From the NCBI GenBank assembly GCA_017464305.1, contig JAFUDS010000020.1, positions 16,760 through 80,759 on the forward strand: a DNA stretch of 64,000 bases, in the 5' to 3' direction. The position numbers and the translations under genes were made by a program. The stretch comes from Clostridia bacterium (GTDB taxonomy: Bacteria; Bacillota; Clostridia; Christensenellales; Aristaeellaceae). This document shows, in pieces, positions 15,411 to 22,072 of this stretch; the first letter of the stretch is position 1; the number at the start of each line of letters is the position of its first letter. The notes beneath the pieces are model-generated. The model made no database searches, was not told where the DNA came from, and saw only the letters and a list, made by a program, of their open reading frames with translations.

Positions 15411-15736
15411 TCATTTTCCGAAATCAGGCAGAAAATGTTTTCAACAGCATTCGAAGCGCTGAGGTTCAAGGTCAAAGGTTATCCGTTATTTAATTGTTAT
15501 CCGTTATTCTTAATGTTCAACGTCAACCTTCACTTTTACGAAAGTGGTTTTGACCTGCCTGGTTTGAAAACCTGGTACCCGATGATCAGAACAAATGCAG
15601 GTTCTGGCTTCTCCCTAAAGCCAGCAAAATGCGTTCAACGTCCATGTTATCGTTATCGGTTATTATCTGTTGCGGTAGATGTTCAACGTATGGCGGGGGC
15701 TAAGGCTCCACCTAATATCACTGACAGAAGGTACCT
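15411..15736 (+). other. Repeat-rich non-coding stretch, possible ncRNA
   Basis: 326 bases without a credible gene. GTTATCCGTTATT occurs twice (15478 and 15496). GTTATC recurs near 15647 and 15653. GTTCAACGT occurs three times (15515, 15633, 15681). Hairpins CACTTT-TACG-AAAGTG and CTGGCTT/AAGCCAG lie between, and a strong terminator follows at 15737. The layout (repeats, stems, terminator) suits an untranslated RNA or an iteron-like binding region. I cannot assign it to a known RNA class. Confidence 0.4.
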
Positions 15737-15773
15737 GGAGCAGCGGAGGTTCGGTTTCATGCTGCTCCTTTTC
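15737..15773 (+). terminator. Rho-independent terminator
   Basis: A perfect 8-bp stem GGAGCAGC/GCTGCTCC with a 16-base loop followed by TTTT. It lies between the RNA-repair-like operon and the macrodomain gene. Confidence 0.75.
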
Positions 15774-15798
15774 CTATATCAATCGGGAGGATTATATC

Positions 15799-16647
15799 AT
15801 GCGTGACAGGAAGCAAGAATTGATTGAGGTCTTTCAGGATACTCAGAAGTTCTACACAGAAAACGAGCAGCTTGCCGCTGCGGTCATGGCCAGCAAGAAA
15901 GGAACTCAGCTATACGAAGCGGATGATTTTCCGTCACTGCCTGAAAAAAGAAAGACCCCTGTACAAATCAGGGTATCAAAAGACACCAGTTTCATGGCTG
16001 CCAATCAGCGCTATTTCTATCACGGACGAGAACACATCGCCGTGCTGAACTTTGCATCGGCAGTCAACCCCGGTGGTGGAGTAAAGAGAGGGAGCAGCGC
16101 GCAGGAAGAAAGCCTGTGCCGCTGCTCTACACTTTTCCCCACGCTGAATCAGCAATTTCTCTGGGACAGGTACTACAACGTAAATCGAGCAGCTCAGGAT
16201 CCGCTTCATACGGATGCTTGTATCTGGTCCCCTGGAATTGTGATCTGCAAGCTGGACACGAGCATTCCCATCCGCATCTCAGCACCCGAGGGTTGGGCCA
16301 CTGTGGACGTTATCAGCTGCGCAGCCCCGAATCTGCGGGAGAAAACCTGGAACCTCAACAACCCGGAGGACGCTACGTCTGTAAAACTGACCAGCGAAGA
16401 ACAGTACACCCTCCATCTGAAGCGGGCAAAGCATATCCTGCACATCGCTGCCTCCAAGCGGGTCGCGGTTCTAATCCTTGGCGCGTTCGGCTGCGGTGCC
16501 TTTGCCAATGATCCCTGGGCAGTAGCCAGGGCGTACAAGGATTCTCTGGATGAATACGGACAGTACTTCAAATACATCGAATTCGCTGTATATTGCCGGG
16601 ACTACGAAACAGAGAATTATGATGCATTCCGGAAAACTTTTTCTTAA
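15799..16647 (+). CDS. Bacterial PARG-type macrodomain protein (TIGR02452 family)
   Basis: 282 residues. The catalytic signature of bacterial-type poly(ADP-ribose) glycohydrolases is complete: N-P-G-G-G (residues 90-94), then S-S-A-Q-E-E-S-L (99-106) with the catalytic Glu pair, followed by the usual L-F-P-T-L region and the closing ILGAFGCGAFANDP motif. Such enzymes remove ADP-ribose from proteins or nucleic acids. GGGAGG lies 9 bases before the ATG. It stands just after the RNA ligase operon, separated by a terminator. In a phage-derived island it could undo ADP-ribosylation used in defence, or finish an RNA repair route; both are inference. Confidence 0.88.
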   Translation: MRDRKQELIEVFQDTQKFYTENEQLAAAVMASKKGTQLYEADDFPSLPEKRKTPVQIRVSKDTSFMAANQRYFYHGREHIAVLNFASAVNPGGGVKRGSSAQEESLCRCSTLFPTLNQQFLWDRYYNVNRAAQDPLHTDACIWSPGIVICKLDTSIPIRISAPEGWATVDVISCAAPNLREKTWNLNNPEDATSVKLTSEEQYTLHLKRAKHILHIAASKRVAVLILGAFGCGAFANDPWAVARAYKDSLDEYGQYFKYIEFAVYCRDYETENYDAFRKTFS

Positions 16648-16670
16648 ATAGCCATTCTCTGAATTTGAAC

Positions 16671-16710
16671 TTGCATTTCGTCCGAAATATGGTATAATTT
16701 TTCGGACGAA
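16671..16710 (+). promoter_or_regulatory. Promoter wrapped in an 11-bp inverted repeat (AbiEi operator)
   Basis: TTCGTCCGAAA (16677-16687) and TTTCGGACGAA (16700-16710) are perfect inverted repeats that flank the -10 box TATAAT (16693-16698). A weak -35 TTGCAT lies at 16671. AbiEi antitoxins are known to repress their own promoter by binding inverted repeats, so this is the expected operator of the next gene. Confidence 0.75.
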
Positions 16711-16727
16711 AGAAGGTGAAACGAGCA

Positions 16728-17351
16728 ATGTCCCGACCTGGTTATTCCAAAGAACTGGAACAAAGAATCAATACATTAAACAAAGGCGAAGCATTCAGTG
16801 CGTACGATTTCTTGGATATCGGGCCTGCTGGAGCTATCAACAGAGCACTGTCAAGGTTTGCCGATGAAGGTGCCATTCGCAGGATTATCCAAGGAGTCTA
16901 TGATCAGCCAGAGTTTAGCAATTTTCTTCAAGAATATACCGCTCCGCAGATGGATCAGGTTGCTCATGCCCTGGCGCGAAGGTTCAAATGGACAATTGCA
17001 CCGTCTGAAGATACTGCGTTAAATATCCTTCATCTTTCAACCCAGGTTCCAGCCGCCTGGGTCTATGTTAGTGATGGTCCATACCGAAGTTACCGTTACA
17101 ATAATACTGAAATAAATTTTAAGCATAAGACCACCCGTGAAATAAAGAACCTTAGCGATAAGACGCTTCTGATGATTCAGGCCTTGAGAGGGCTGGGAAA
17201 GGACCATGTCACGGAAGAATCCGTCAAAATCATGAGAAGGTTTTTCTCCAAGGATGACCGGGAGATCATCATGAAGGAGATGCAGTCCGCACCAACGTGG
17301 ATGTATTCAGCGGCAGCAAAAGTATTCACAAAGGATGGTGATGACCAATGA
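16728..17351 (+). CDS. AbiEi-type (DUF6088) antitoxin
   Basis: 207 residues. An N-terminal winged-helix part (KGEAFSAYDFLDIGPAGAIN, then LSRFADEGAIRRIIQGVYDQ) is followed by the FLQEYTAPQMDQVAHALARR and APSEDTALNILHLSTQVPAA segments typical of the DUF6088/AbiEi group. The protein is the antitoxin and autorepressor of type IV systems. Its start is the ATG 9 bases after AAGGTG. The stop overlaps the toxin start by 4 bases (ATGA), the normal AbiE layout, but the toxin is only a 37-residue stub, so the antitoxin is an orphan. Confidence 0.82.
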   Translation: MSRPGYSKELEQRINTLNKGEAFSAYDFLDIGPAGAINRALSRFADEGAIRRIIQGVYDQPEFSNFLQEYTAPQMDQVAHALARRFKWTIAPSEDTALNILHLSTQVPAAWVYVSDGPYRSYRYNNTEINFKHKTTREIKNLSDKTLLMIQALRGLGKDHVTEESVKIMRRFFSKDDREIIMKEMQSAPTWMYSAAAKVFTKDGDDQ

Positions 17352-17461
17352 TTCGGGTAGCTAACCTGAATGATGCAGATCGAAGAGCACTGTTTGTAAA
17401 CACCGCAGAGAAGAAGAACCTTCATCCAGCAGTCATTGAGAAGGATTTCTGGATTTGTTAG
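17348..17461 (+). pseudogene. AbiEii nucleotidyltransferase toxin, N-terminal stub
   Basis: The frame starts in the ATGA overlap with the antitoxin and reads on to A-V-I-E-K-D-F-W-I-C then TAG. The E-K-D-F-W motif is the conserved start of AbiEii/AbiGii toxins, which are normally about 250-300 residues, with a G-S ... D-x-D nucleotidyltransferase site further on. All catalytic parts are missing, and the sequence after the stop does not continue the family in any frame that I can see. Confidence 0.8.
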
Positions 17462-17586
17462 AGTGTGATTTGCGGCTGTTTCCTCATTGCTTGGCTTTTA
17501 TAGGAGTTGATGGCCTTCAACCTGTTTGACTTTGCTTCGCACTTGACATTTAACTGCCATATTAAGACAGCACCGCTAAAATCTTG
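17458..17586 (-). other. Unassigned relic between the AbiE stub and hicA
   Basis: On the minus strand a 40-residue open stretch (QQDFSGAVLIWQLNVKCEAK and onward) ends at 17458. It looks like the C-terminal end of a longer protein, perhaps a transposase, but I do not recognise it. Its upstream part runs through the hicA promoter, so it is no intact gene. Confidence 0.25.
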
Positions 17587-17615
17587 TTGACAATACGTAT
17601 AACACGTATTATAAT
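17587..17615 (+). promoter_or_regulatory. Consensus promoter and operator of hicAB
   Basis: TTGACA (17587), a 17-base spacer and TATAAT (17610) are a perfect consensus. The spacer holds the inverted repeat AATACGT-ATAAC-ACGTATT (17592-17610), a fitting site for the HicB C-terminal DNA-binding domain. Confidence 0.8.
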
Positions 17616-17650
17616 ATTCTCGCCAGTTAAAGATAAAGGAGTTGATTGTC

Positions 17651-17837
17651 ATGCCCCTAACATGGCAAGGAACTTGTGAAACTCCTGACGGAAAACGGTT
17701 GGACTGTGGACAGGATTTCCGGAAGCCATCACGTTATGATTAACGGCGACAAAACCCTCTCCGTTCCCGTCCATGGAAATAAAGACATTCCACAGGGGTT
17801 GCTAAACAAGTTACTCAAGCAGGCGGGGCTCAAATGA
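17651..17837 (+). pseudogene. hicA: hicA mRNA interferase gene, frameshifted near codon 5
   Basis: Read from base 17664 in the right frame the protein is G-K-E-L-V-K-L-L-T-E-N-G-W, then RISGSHHVM with the catalytic histidine, then S-V-P-V-H and P-Q-G-L-L-N-K-L-L-K-Q-A-G. This is a full HicA of about 61 residues. The ATG with a good AAAGGAG site is at 17651, but one extra base (the T at 17663 would do it) puts the start and body in different frames, and translation stops after about 31 codons. Either a true inactivating mutation or a read error. The toxin would cut mRNA; the antitoxin follows. Confidence 0.75.
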
Positions 17838-17876
17838 GCCCCTGCCCGCTTAGATAAATAAAAAGGAGGAGTCCCA

Positions 17877-18254
17877 ATGAAAACCACGTATCCGGCTATT
17901 GTCCACGAAGAAGATGGTTCCTTCTGGGTCGAATTTCCTGATCTTGAAGGTTGCTTCAGTGATGGGGACACAATGGCGGATGCAATCTCCAACGCCGCCG
18001 ATGCTTTGGGTGGCTATCTCTGCTCTTTAATGGATAGAGACGTTGCCGCTCCAGCCGCATCTAACGCAAAAGAGATCGACCCGGACGGTGGCATTGTGAC
18101 CATCATTGTCACCGATCCCCTGTCCTACAAAAGAAGCACTAAATCCGTCAAGAAGACTCTGACTATCCCAGAGTGGCTGAACGAAGAAGCAGAAAAGCGT
18201 CATCTGAACTTCTCATCAGTCCTTCAAAAAGCACTCGTTGCCATGATTCAATAA
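17877..18254 (+). CDS. hicB: HicB antitoxin
   Basis: 125 residues. The N-terminal partial RNase H-like fold is clear in YPAIVHEEDGSFWVEFPDLE, GCFSDGDTMADAISNAADAL and GGYLCSLMD. The C-terminal part, S-V-K-K-T-L-T-I-P-E-W-L-N-E-E-A-E, is a ribbon-helix-helix type DNA-binding end. HicB neutralises HicA and represses the operon. GGAGG lies 9 bases before the ATG. The gene is intact while hicA is frameshifted. Confidence 0.9.
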   Translation: MKTTYPAIVHEEDGSFWVEFPDLEGCFSDGDTMADAISNAADALGGYLCSLMDRDVAAPAASNAKEIDPDGGIVTIIVTDPLSYKRSTKSVKKTLTIPEWLNEEAEKRHLNFSSVLQKALVAMIQ

Positions 18255-18279
18255 TCCCCCGCCTGCTTGTTTGTTTCTG

Positions 18280-18314
18280 GTCGCTCCGATTCTCGCCGGA
18301 GCGGCTCTTATTTT
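18280..18314 (+). terminator. Terminator of hicAB
   Basis: A 9-bp stem GTCGCTCCG/CGGAGCGGC (one G-T) with an 8-base loop followed by TCTTATTTT. Confidence 0.75.
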
Positions 18315-18389
18315 GCCCTTCGCTTCACGCCCCCTCCTACGCACTCATTGATGACAAAGAGCACCGTCTCCTTTCCATAGGTAGCGTAG

Positions 18390-18605
18390 TATCGTACCGG
18401 GCATTACCCGGCCCGCGTGCTTGTTGATCAAATTTACAGAACCACTGACAACATTGCTTTCTGCAAGAAAAATGGGATTCGTCTCAGTGGCCCAAAACTT
18501 GGAAGGCCTACAAAAGATAGGGAAAAGAAGGCAGCAGAGAAGAAGGTGACGGATAAAGACAATGTCGATCGAATCCAAATCGAAAGATCTGTGATGGTAC
18601 ACTGA
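18390..18605 (+). pseudogene. IS1182-type transposase fragment
   Basis: The frame Y-R-T-G-H-Y-P-A-R-V-L-V-D-Q-I-Y-R, then N-I-A-F-C-K-K-N-G-I-R-L-S-G-P and L-G-R-P-T-K-D, is the region of IS1182 transposases just before the last catalytic Glu. A TAG codon precedes it and a TGA ends it at 18605, so only about 70 of some 450-500 residues remain. Its right end abuts the truncated C-terminus of the secreted SH3 protein on the other strand. Confidence 0.75.
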
Positions 18606-19588
18606 ACAGCAGTATGCGCTTTGTGATTTCCGAAGTTCAGATCACTGACACTCGTTTTCTTCGGCAGCGCGTCTTCACGGATCCAGCCAATTCTCATATG
18701 GTCACTGTTAATATCGTACTGGATCATAATCCAGCCATTCTCTTTTCCAAAGACCTGAATCCAGTCATTAGTGGAAACAGTGGCTTTTCCATTGCCACCT
18801 CGGAGATAGCTTTCACCGGGGCCGGAATAGACAACATACTTTTTGTTGGATGAAAACTTGATTCTTTCCGCAGTCAATGTGCCTCCGGGGATCGCCGGCG
18901 GGTCGGAAAAGGTTGCTTTTGCTTCCTTATAGGATTTGGGAAGGGTGCTGAATGATGTGTTCAGGCCAAAGCTTGTATACAGATTCACATCGCCGAGCTT
19001 CTTATCCGCATCCCAATCATACAATACGATCTTCCCATTTCTGATATATGCTTCTGTTGTTGTCGCTTTGCTCCGGTCAAACCAAGATACTACCTGAAAC
19101 TGACAGTTTATCACATGGACATTAATTCCCTGCATCCAGTATTCCTCATGATTTGGATCAATGCGATAAATCAGGAAGCCTTGGTCATCCTGATACAGAC
19201 CGTTATCTGTTTCCGGGTGGTCAGAAGCACTATGCCTGCGAAAAGCCACGATCCCTTTTCCCTGAGGTGCCAGACTATCATAATGTGCCTTCAAATTCCA
19301 GCCCTGATCCGCGTTTTCATCCGACTGATCGTTCGTAAATTGGTAGACCTCATGGTGTATTCCATCCGTGCTGACCAGGACAAAGGTGTGATCCAGATAA
19401 ACTCCCTTCGGGGATTCAGTCCAGCTGAAGCGAATATAATCCTCCGCGCAGTTTTCCAAACCCTGATCTGCAAGAATCTGCACAATTCGAGGAGAGAGTC
19501 CCTGAAGGGAACCATCCTCCGCCAGTGCCGCACAAGCCATGAACAGCATGGCTGTAATAACCAACAGAAAACCACAGAACTTTCTCAT
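18434..19588 (-). CDS. Secreted SH3-like domain protein, C-terminus cut by the IS1182 fragment
   Basis: 384 residues as read. Signal peptide MRKFCGFLLVITAMLFMACA-ALA, then a unique N-terminal domain and a bacterial SH3 domain (YVVYSGPGESYLRGGNGKAT, STNDWIQVF, MIQYDINSDHMRIGWI). The same SH3 domain is present in the anti-sigma-like protein at 19738-20565. There the match continues through a T-D-D-P second domain; here it stops near I-T-D-L-S and the last 45 residues are antisense of the transposase relic. So the genuine C-terminus was lost at about 18606. GGAGG lies 9 bases before the chosen ATG; an earlier ATG at 19606 has none. Likely a cell-wall-facing sensor or binder. Confidence 0.7.
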   Translation of the reverse strand: MRKFCGFLLVITAMLFMACAALAEDGSLQGLSPRIVQILADQGLENCAEDYIRFSWTESPKGVYLDHTFVLVSTDGIHHEVYQFTNDQSDENADQGWNLKAHYDSLAPQGKGIVAFRRHSASDHPETDNGLYQDDQGFLIYRIDPNHEEYWMQGINVHVINCQFQVVSWFDRSKATTTEAYIRNGKIVLYDWDADKKLGDVNLYTSFGLNTSFSTLPKSYKEAKATFSDPPAIPGGTLTAERIKFSSNKKYVVYSGPGESYLRGGNGKATVSTNDWIQVFGKENGWIMIQYDINSDHMRIGWIREDALPKKTSVSDLNFGNHKAHTAVQCTITDLSIWIRSTLSLSVTFFSAAFFSLSFVGLPSFGPLRRIPFFLQKAMLSVVL

Positions 19589-19707
19589 GATCCGATTCCT
19601 CCACATTTCGTCATTGGATCAGGCATTTCACGATGATGGCCAGGCATCGTTTTTCCCTGTCCACACAATATGACATTTCTGAGGAAGCAGGTGTTACAGT
19701 GCTCATG

Positions 19708-19746
19708 AAATTTAATTCGACCTTTAATTCGACCATTTTATTCGAC
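19708..19746. repeat. Short tandem repeat TTTAATTCGACC
   Basis: Two exact tandem copies of TTTAATTCGACC followed by a third, diverged one (ATTTTATTCGACA) at the 3' end of the anti-sigma-like gene. The third copy includes its last codons. Confidence 0.6.
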
Positions 19747-20565
19747 ACTTTTCACGCGTATCGCGGCAACAGGAACAAAGCCACGGGCAGGCTGGTCTCC
19801 TCCGTTCCATTCCAGATATACCCAGTCATCCATTGTAGCCAGCCACCTGGCCTCCGTGTCGGCCGAAAGTATATGCAGCGGCGTTTTCTCTCCAAGGGGA
19901 TCATCTGTCATTTCTGTCTCACGTGTGATAAGAACGGGGAGATAACTGAATTCCAAGGCCGTTACAGATGCATATGCAGGTAACGCAGCCGCATCAATAT
20001 ATCCGATTCGGCGTTGCGTAGATGTAATGGCATATTGAATCATGGCATAACCTTTATCCACGCCAAAAACTTCAATCCAGTCATTGGTAGAAACAACTGC
20101 TTTATTATCATTGGCCCGTTCATAGTGTTCTCCTGGGCCAGTATATACAGCATATCTCATATTCTCCGGAAAACTCACCAGATGCGCTTCCAGCTCTGGT
20201 ATGTGGAGAGTAGGCTCTGGAGTCTGCATTGCAAGCGTCGCTGTTTCCGTTGGCAGTGGTTCATTCGTGTAAACGGACACTTCAGTGCTGACAGGCGCTG
20301 TTGCGGGCGTGATAATATCCGGAGCAGGCCGGTTCGCTCCCCAAACGACGAAAAGAACGGCGGCGGCAACTGCTGCTATTCCAGATACCCATTTCACGAT
20401 GGAAACCTTTTGTTTCCGAATCAGTCGGAGGGCGGTATCGTGATGGTGTTTGTATAATGCTTCCGATTTTCTCCGTTCTTCGTAAGTCAGGCTTTTTTCC
20501 AGCTGCTCCGTTTGCTCCATCGCAACGCTGGTAAAAGCTTCCTTCCATTTATCTTCCCGCTTCAT
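19738..20565 (-). CDS. Membrane-anchored anti-sigma-like protein with SH3 domains
   Basis: 275 residues. A cytoplasmic N-terminus of about 55 residues (WKEAFTSVAMEQTEQLEKSL) leads to one membrane segment (VSGIAAVAAAVLFVVWGA, about residues 60-78). An outside Pro/Thr-rich linker and two SH3-like domains follow (RYAVYTGPGEHYERANDNKA and W-V-Y-L-E-W-N-G-G-D-Q-P). Its gene overlaps the ECF-type sigma gene by 4 bases. That layout, a small cytoplasmic head and an external wall-binding part behind a sigma gene, is typical of an anti-sigma factor. No zinc-binding H-x3-C-x2-C motif is seen, so it is not of the ZAS type. Confidence 0.7.
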   Translation of the reverse strand: MKREDKWKEAFTSVAMEQTEQLEKSLTYEERRKSEALYKHHHDTALRLIRKQKVSIVKWVSGIAAVAAAVLFVVWGANRPAPDIITPATAPVSTEVSVYTNEPLPTETATLAMQTPEPTLHIPELEAHLVSFPENMRYAVYTGPGEHYERANDNKAVVSTNDWIEVFGVDKGYAMIQYAITSTQRRIGYIDAAALPAYASVTALEFSYLPVLITRETEMTDDPLGEKTPLHILSADTEARWLATMDDWVYLEWNGGDQPARGFVPVAAIRVKSVE

Positions 20566-21110
20566 AATCCCGCCCCCTTTCCTTCCAGCAGCTTGATCAA
20601 GTGTTTTCTTGCCCGGCTCATCCGAACCCGGGCTGTCGCTGGCAGGATTCCAAGCTCTTTGCTGATTTCCGCATCGCTCATCTCCCGAAAATATCTCATC
20701 ATCAGAATATCTCGTTCGTTTTCGCCCAGCTGATAGATTGCCTCCTTGATTTCTTCCACACCGGCGGCTTCCAGCACATGATCCTCTACGCGGCTACTCG
20801 AGGGGATTACTTCCAGGAATTCACCCTCCAACACTGTCTCGCGGCTGTGCCGACGATAAAGGTTGATCGCCATGTGTCTGACAGTAATGACGACATACGC
20901 CTTGCGTTTGTTACCATCCATATTCCTCAGGAGCGGTATTTTTTTGATCAGGGCTTCAATTGCATTGCTTACTGCGTCCTCAGCGGCATAGCTGTTATTC
21001 AGAACCCGGAGAGCCTGCGCGTACATCAAATGATGATATTGTAGATAAAGCTCCTCCATGAGGGCCCTGTCCTCGTTGTTCTCAATCGTTGTCAGCATCA
21101 ACGGGAACAT
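20562..21110 (-). CDS. ECF-type RNA polymerase sigma factor
   Basis: 182 residues. Region 2 is visible in LYLQYHHLMYAQALRVLNNS and AAEDAVSNAIEALIKKI, and region 4 in LGENERDILMMRYFREMSDA, EISKELGILPATARVRMSRA. It should direct RNA polymerase to a small stress regulon. GGAGG is 8 bases before the ATG. It is coupled to the membrane anti-sigma-like gene downstream (4-base overlap) and preceded by two tiny frames and the second AbiE locus, all on the same strand. Confidence 0.88.
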   Translation of the reverse strand: MFPLMLTTIENNEDRALMEELYLQYHHLMYAQALRVLNNSYAAEDAVSNAIEALIKKIPLLRNMDGNKRKAYVVITVRHMAINLYRRHSRETVLEGEFLEVIPSSSRVEDHVLEAAGVEEIKEAIYQLGENERDILMMRYFREMSDAEISKELGILPATARVRMSRARKHLIKLLEGKGAGL

Positions 21111-21186
21111 TTACTTTACCTCCTGTATCATGCAGAATATTCAGGATTTCCTGCAGATCTTCTGCGGAAATATCACCGTTGTCCAT
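21082..21186 (-). CDS. Small open frame (34 residues), unknown
   Basis: Reads MDNGDISAEDLQEILNILHD and ends inside the sigma gene start. AAAGGAA lies 7 bases before the ATG. It overlaps the preceding small frame by 14 bases. Acidic, helical. It could be a coupled leader peptide rather than a functional protein. Confidence 0.3.
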   Translation of the reverse strand: MDNGDISAEDLQEILNILHDTGGKVNVPVDADND

Positions 21187-21292
21187 CAGGTGATTCCTTT
21201 TTCTTCATATCTTGCCAATCAGCACGGTTAATATCGTAAGCGCAGTAAGAATAAAGCAGCAGGGTAACCGTCACTTGCAACAAGGTGCCCAT
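21173..21292 (-). CDS. Small membrane peptide (39 residues), unknown
   Basis: Reads MGTLLQVTVTLLLYSYCAYD and then a charged tail. The first 18 residues could span the membrane. AAAGGA lies 10 bases upstream. It overlaps the next small frame. Whether it is made is uncertain; it may be a relic downstream of the AbiEii stub. Confidence 0.3.
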   Translation of the reverse strand: MGTLLQVTVTLLLYSYCAYDINRADWQDMKKKESPDGQR

Positions 21293-21310
21293 AATCACAA
21301 TGTCCTTTGC

Positions 21311-21430
21311 TCATACTTCCCCCCTATCTGCGATAGCCTTTAAGACAATATCCTGCGCAAGCTTCGATTGAGCATTCGCTTCGCTGTATCCTTGTGCTAT
21401 TATTCTCTCTGTTTCTTCATACAGGTTCAT
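21311..21430 (-). pseudogene. Second AbiEii-type toxin, N-terminal stub
   Basis: 39 residues: a start like those of AbiEii-type nucleotidyltransferase toxins, with G-Y-S-E-A-N-A-Q-S-K-L-A-Q-D-I-V-L-K-A-I. In complete relatives this is followed by the G-G nucleotide-binding motif (N-V-T-I-K-G-G-V-V). Here a TGA comes just before that point. The ribosome site GGAGG, 8 bases upstream, overlaps the stop of the antitoxin gene, so the original operon structure is kept. Confidence 0.65.
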
Positions 21431-21973
21431 CTACAATACCTCCATCTGTATCATATCCATGAGCTTTGGGCCATTTCGGAACATCGCGGCATAATCCTCA
21501 ACCAGCCCGATATCCATCTCAAAAACGATCTTTCGGTAGCTTTGAATGATTTCCTTATAGTAATCCAGGGAGAGCGTTGACCTGAAGCGCATCAGTTCGA
21601 TGAGCATTCGCTCCAGATTATAAATGCGGATGCTGGATTGATTATATTGTAGGGAAACGCTCCCTGCCTCAAAAATATCATCCTTCAGGAAGGACTGTAC
21701 GATGCGGTGATCATGGATTCTGGTGTCCGTTCGCCTTGTCGCAAGATAGTAATGATCCGGAATCACATCTGTCAGGGAATGATAGTAAAAGGCGCTTCTC
21801 CCGGTGAGAATAGCCTTCGGATACTTGTGCATGATGACATCGAGTTCCGAAGCGTTTCGCTGCGTAGAATAGATGCCTTTTTCCTTCATAAATAGAAGTC
21901 CAGCCGCAATCATCTTTTTCATTTGGTAATCACTGCCGTATTTTCCAACGCAATCCTGGTACGACATTATCAT
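21431..21973 (-). CDS. AbiEi-family antitoxin (second locus)
   Basis: 180 residues. K-E-K-G-I-Y-S-T followed by the M-H-K-Y-P-K-A-I-L-T-G-R-S-A-F-Y-Y-H-S-L stretch is the core of the AbiEi winged-helix family, and the later LERMLIELMRFRSTLSLDYY segment is also typical. The toxin behind it is reduced to a stub, so this is a second orphan antitoxin. AAGGTG lies 5 bases before the chosen ATG; a start two codons later is possible. Upstream lie a good promoter and two matching inverted repeats. Confidence 0.8.
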   Translation of the reverse strand: MIMSYQDCVGKYGSDYQMKKMIAAGLLFMKEKGIYSTQRNASELDVIMHKYPKAILTGRSAFYYHSLTDVIPDHYYLATRRTDTRIHDHRIVQSFLKDDIFEAGSVSLQYNQSSIRIYNLERMLIELMRFRSTLSLDYYKEIIQSYRKIVFEMDIGLVEDYAAMFRNGPKLMDMIQMEVL

Positions 21974-21997
21974 CGGATCACCTTCTCAAGCAAACGA

Positions 21998-22021
21998 ACA
22001 CACAATATGACGTTTGTGTGT
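21998..22021 (-). promoter_or_regulatory. Operator-like inverted repeat, gene-proximal
   Basis: ACACACAA and TTGTGTGT, 8 bp each with an 8-base spacer, between the -10 box and the start of the second AbiEi gene. Shares TTTGTGTGTAT with the distal site. Confidence 0.6.
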
Positions 22022-22033
22022 ATATTTACTTCA

Positions 22034-22062
22034 ATTATAGCTGACGATTAACAGATTTGCAA
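22034..22062 (-). promoter_or_regulatory. Promoter of the second AbiEi locus
   Basis: On the minus strand TTGCAA (22062-22057), a 17-base spacer and TATAAT (22039-22034). Confidence 0.7.
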
Positions 22063-22072
22063 GGTCTAAATA

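Noticed and set aside
15478-15690. CRISPR array from the GTTATC and GTTCAACGT repeats
   Set aside because: Repeats are only 9-13 bases, irregularly spaced, and no cas genes are in the window.
15411-15773. GOLLD or ROOL type giant phage RNA
   Set aside because: Those RNAs are longer (roughly 600-800 bases). I cannot match their conserved parts by eye, so only a generic ncRNA possibility is kept.
15435-15806. 123-codon frame in the repeat-rich gap
   Set aside because: No ribosome site, aromatic-rich random composition, crosses a terminator and ends inside the next gene's start.
19708-19746. CRISPR-like or operator array from TTTAATTCGACC copies
   Set aside because: Three tandem 12-mers without spacers; simple repeat that runs into a gene end.
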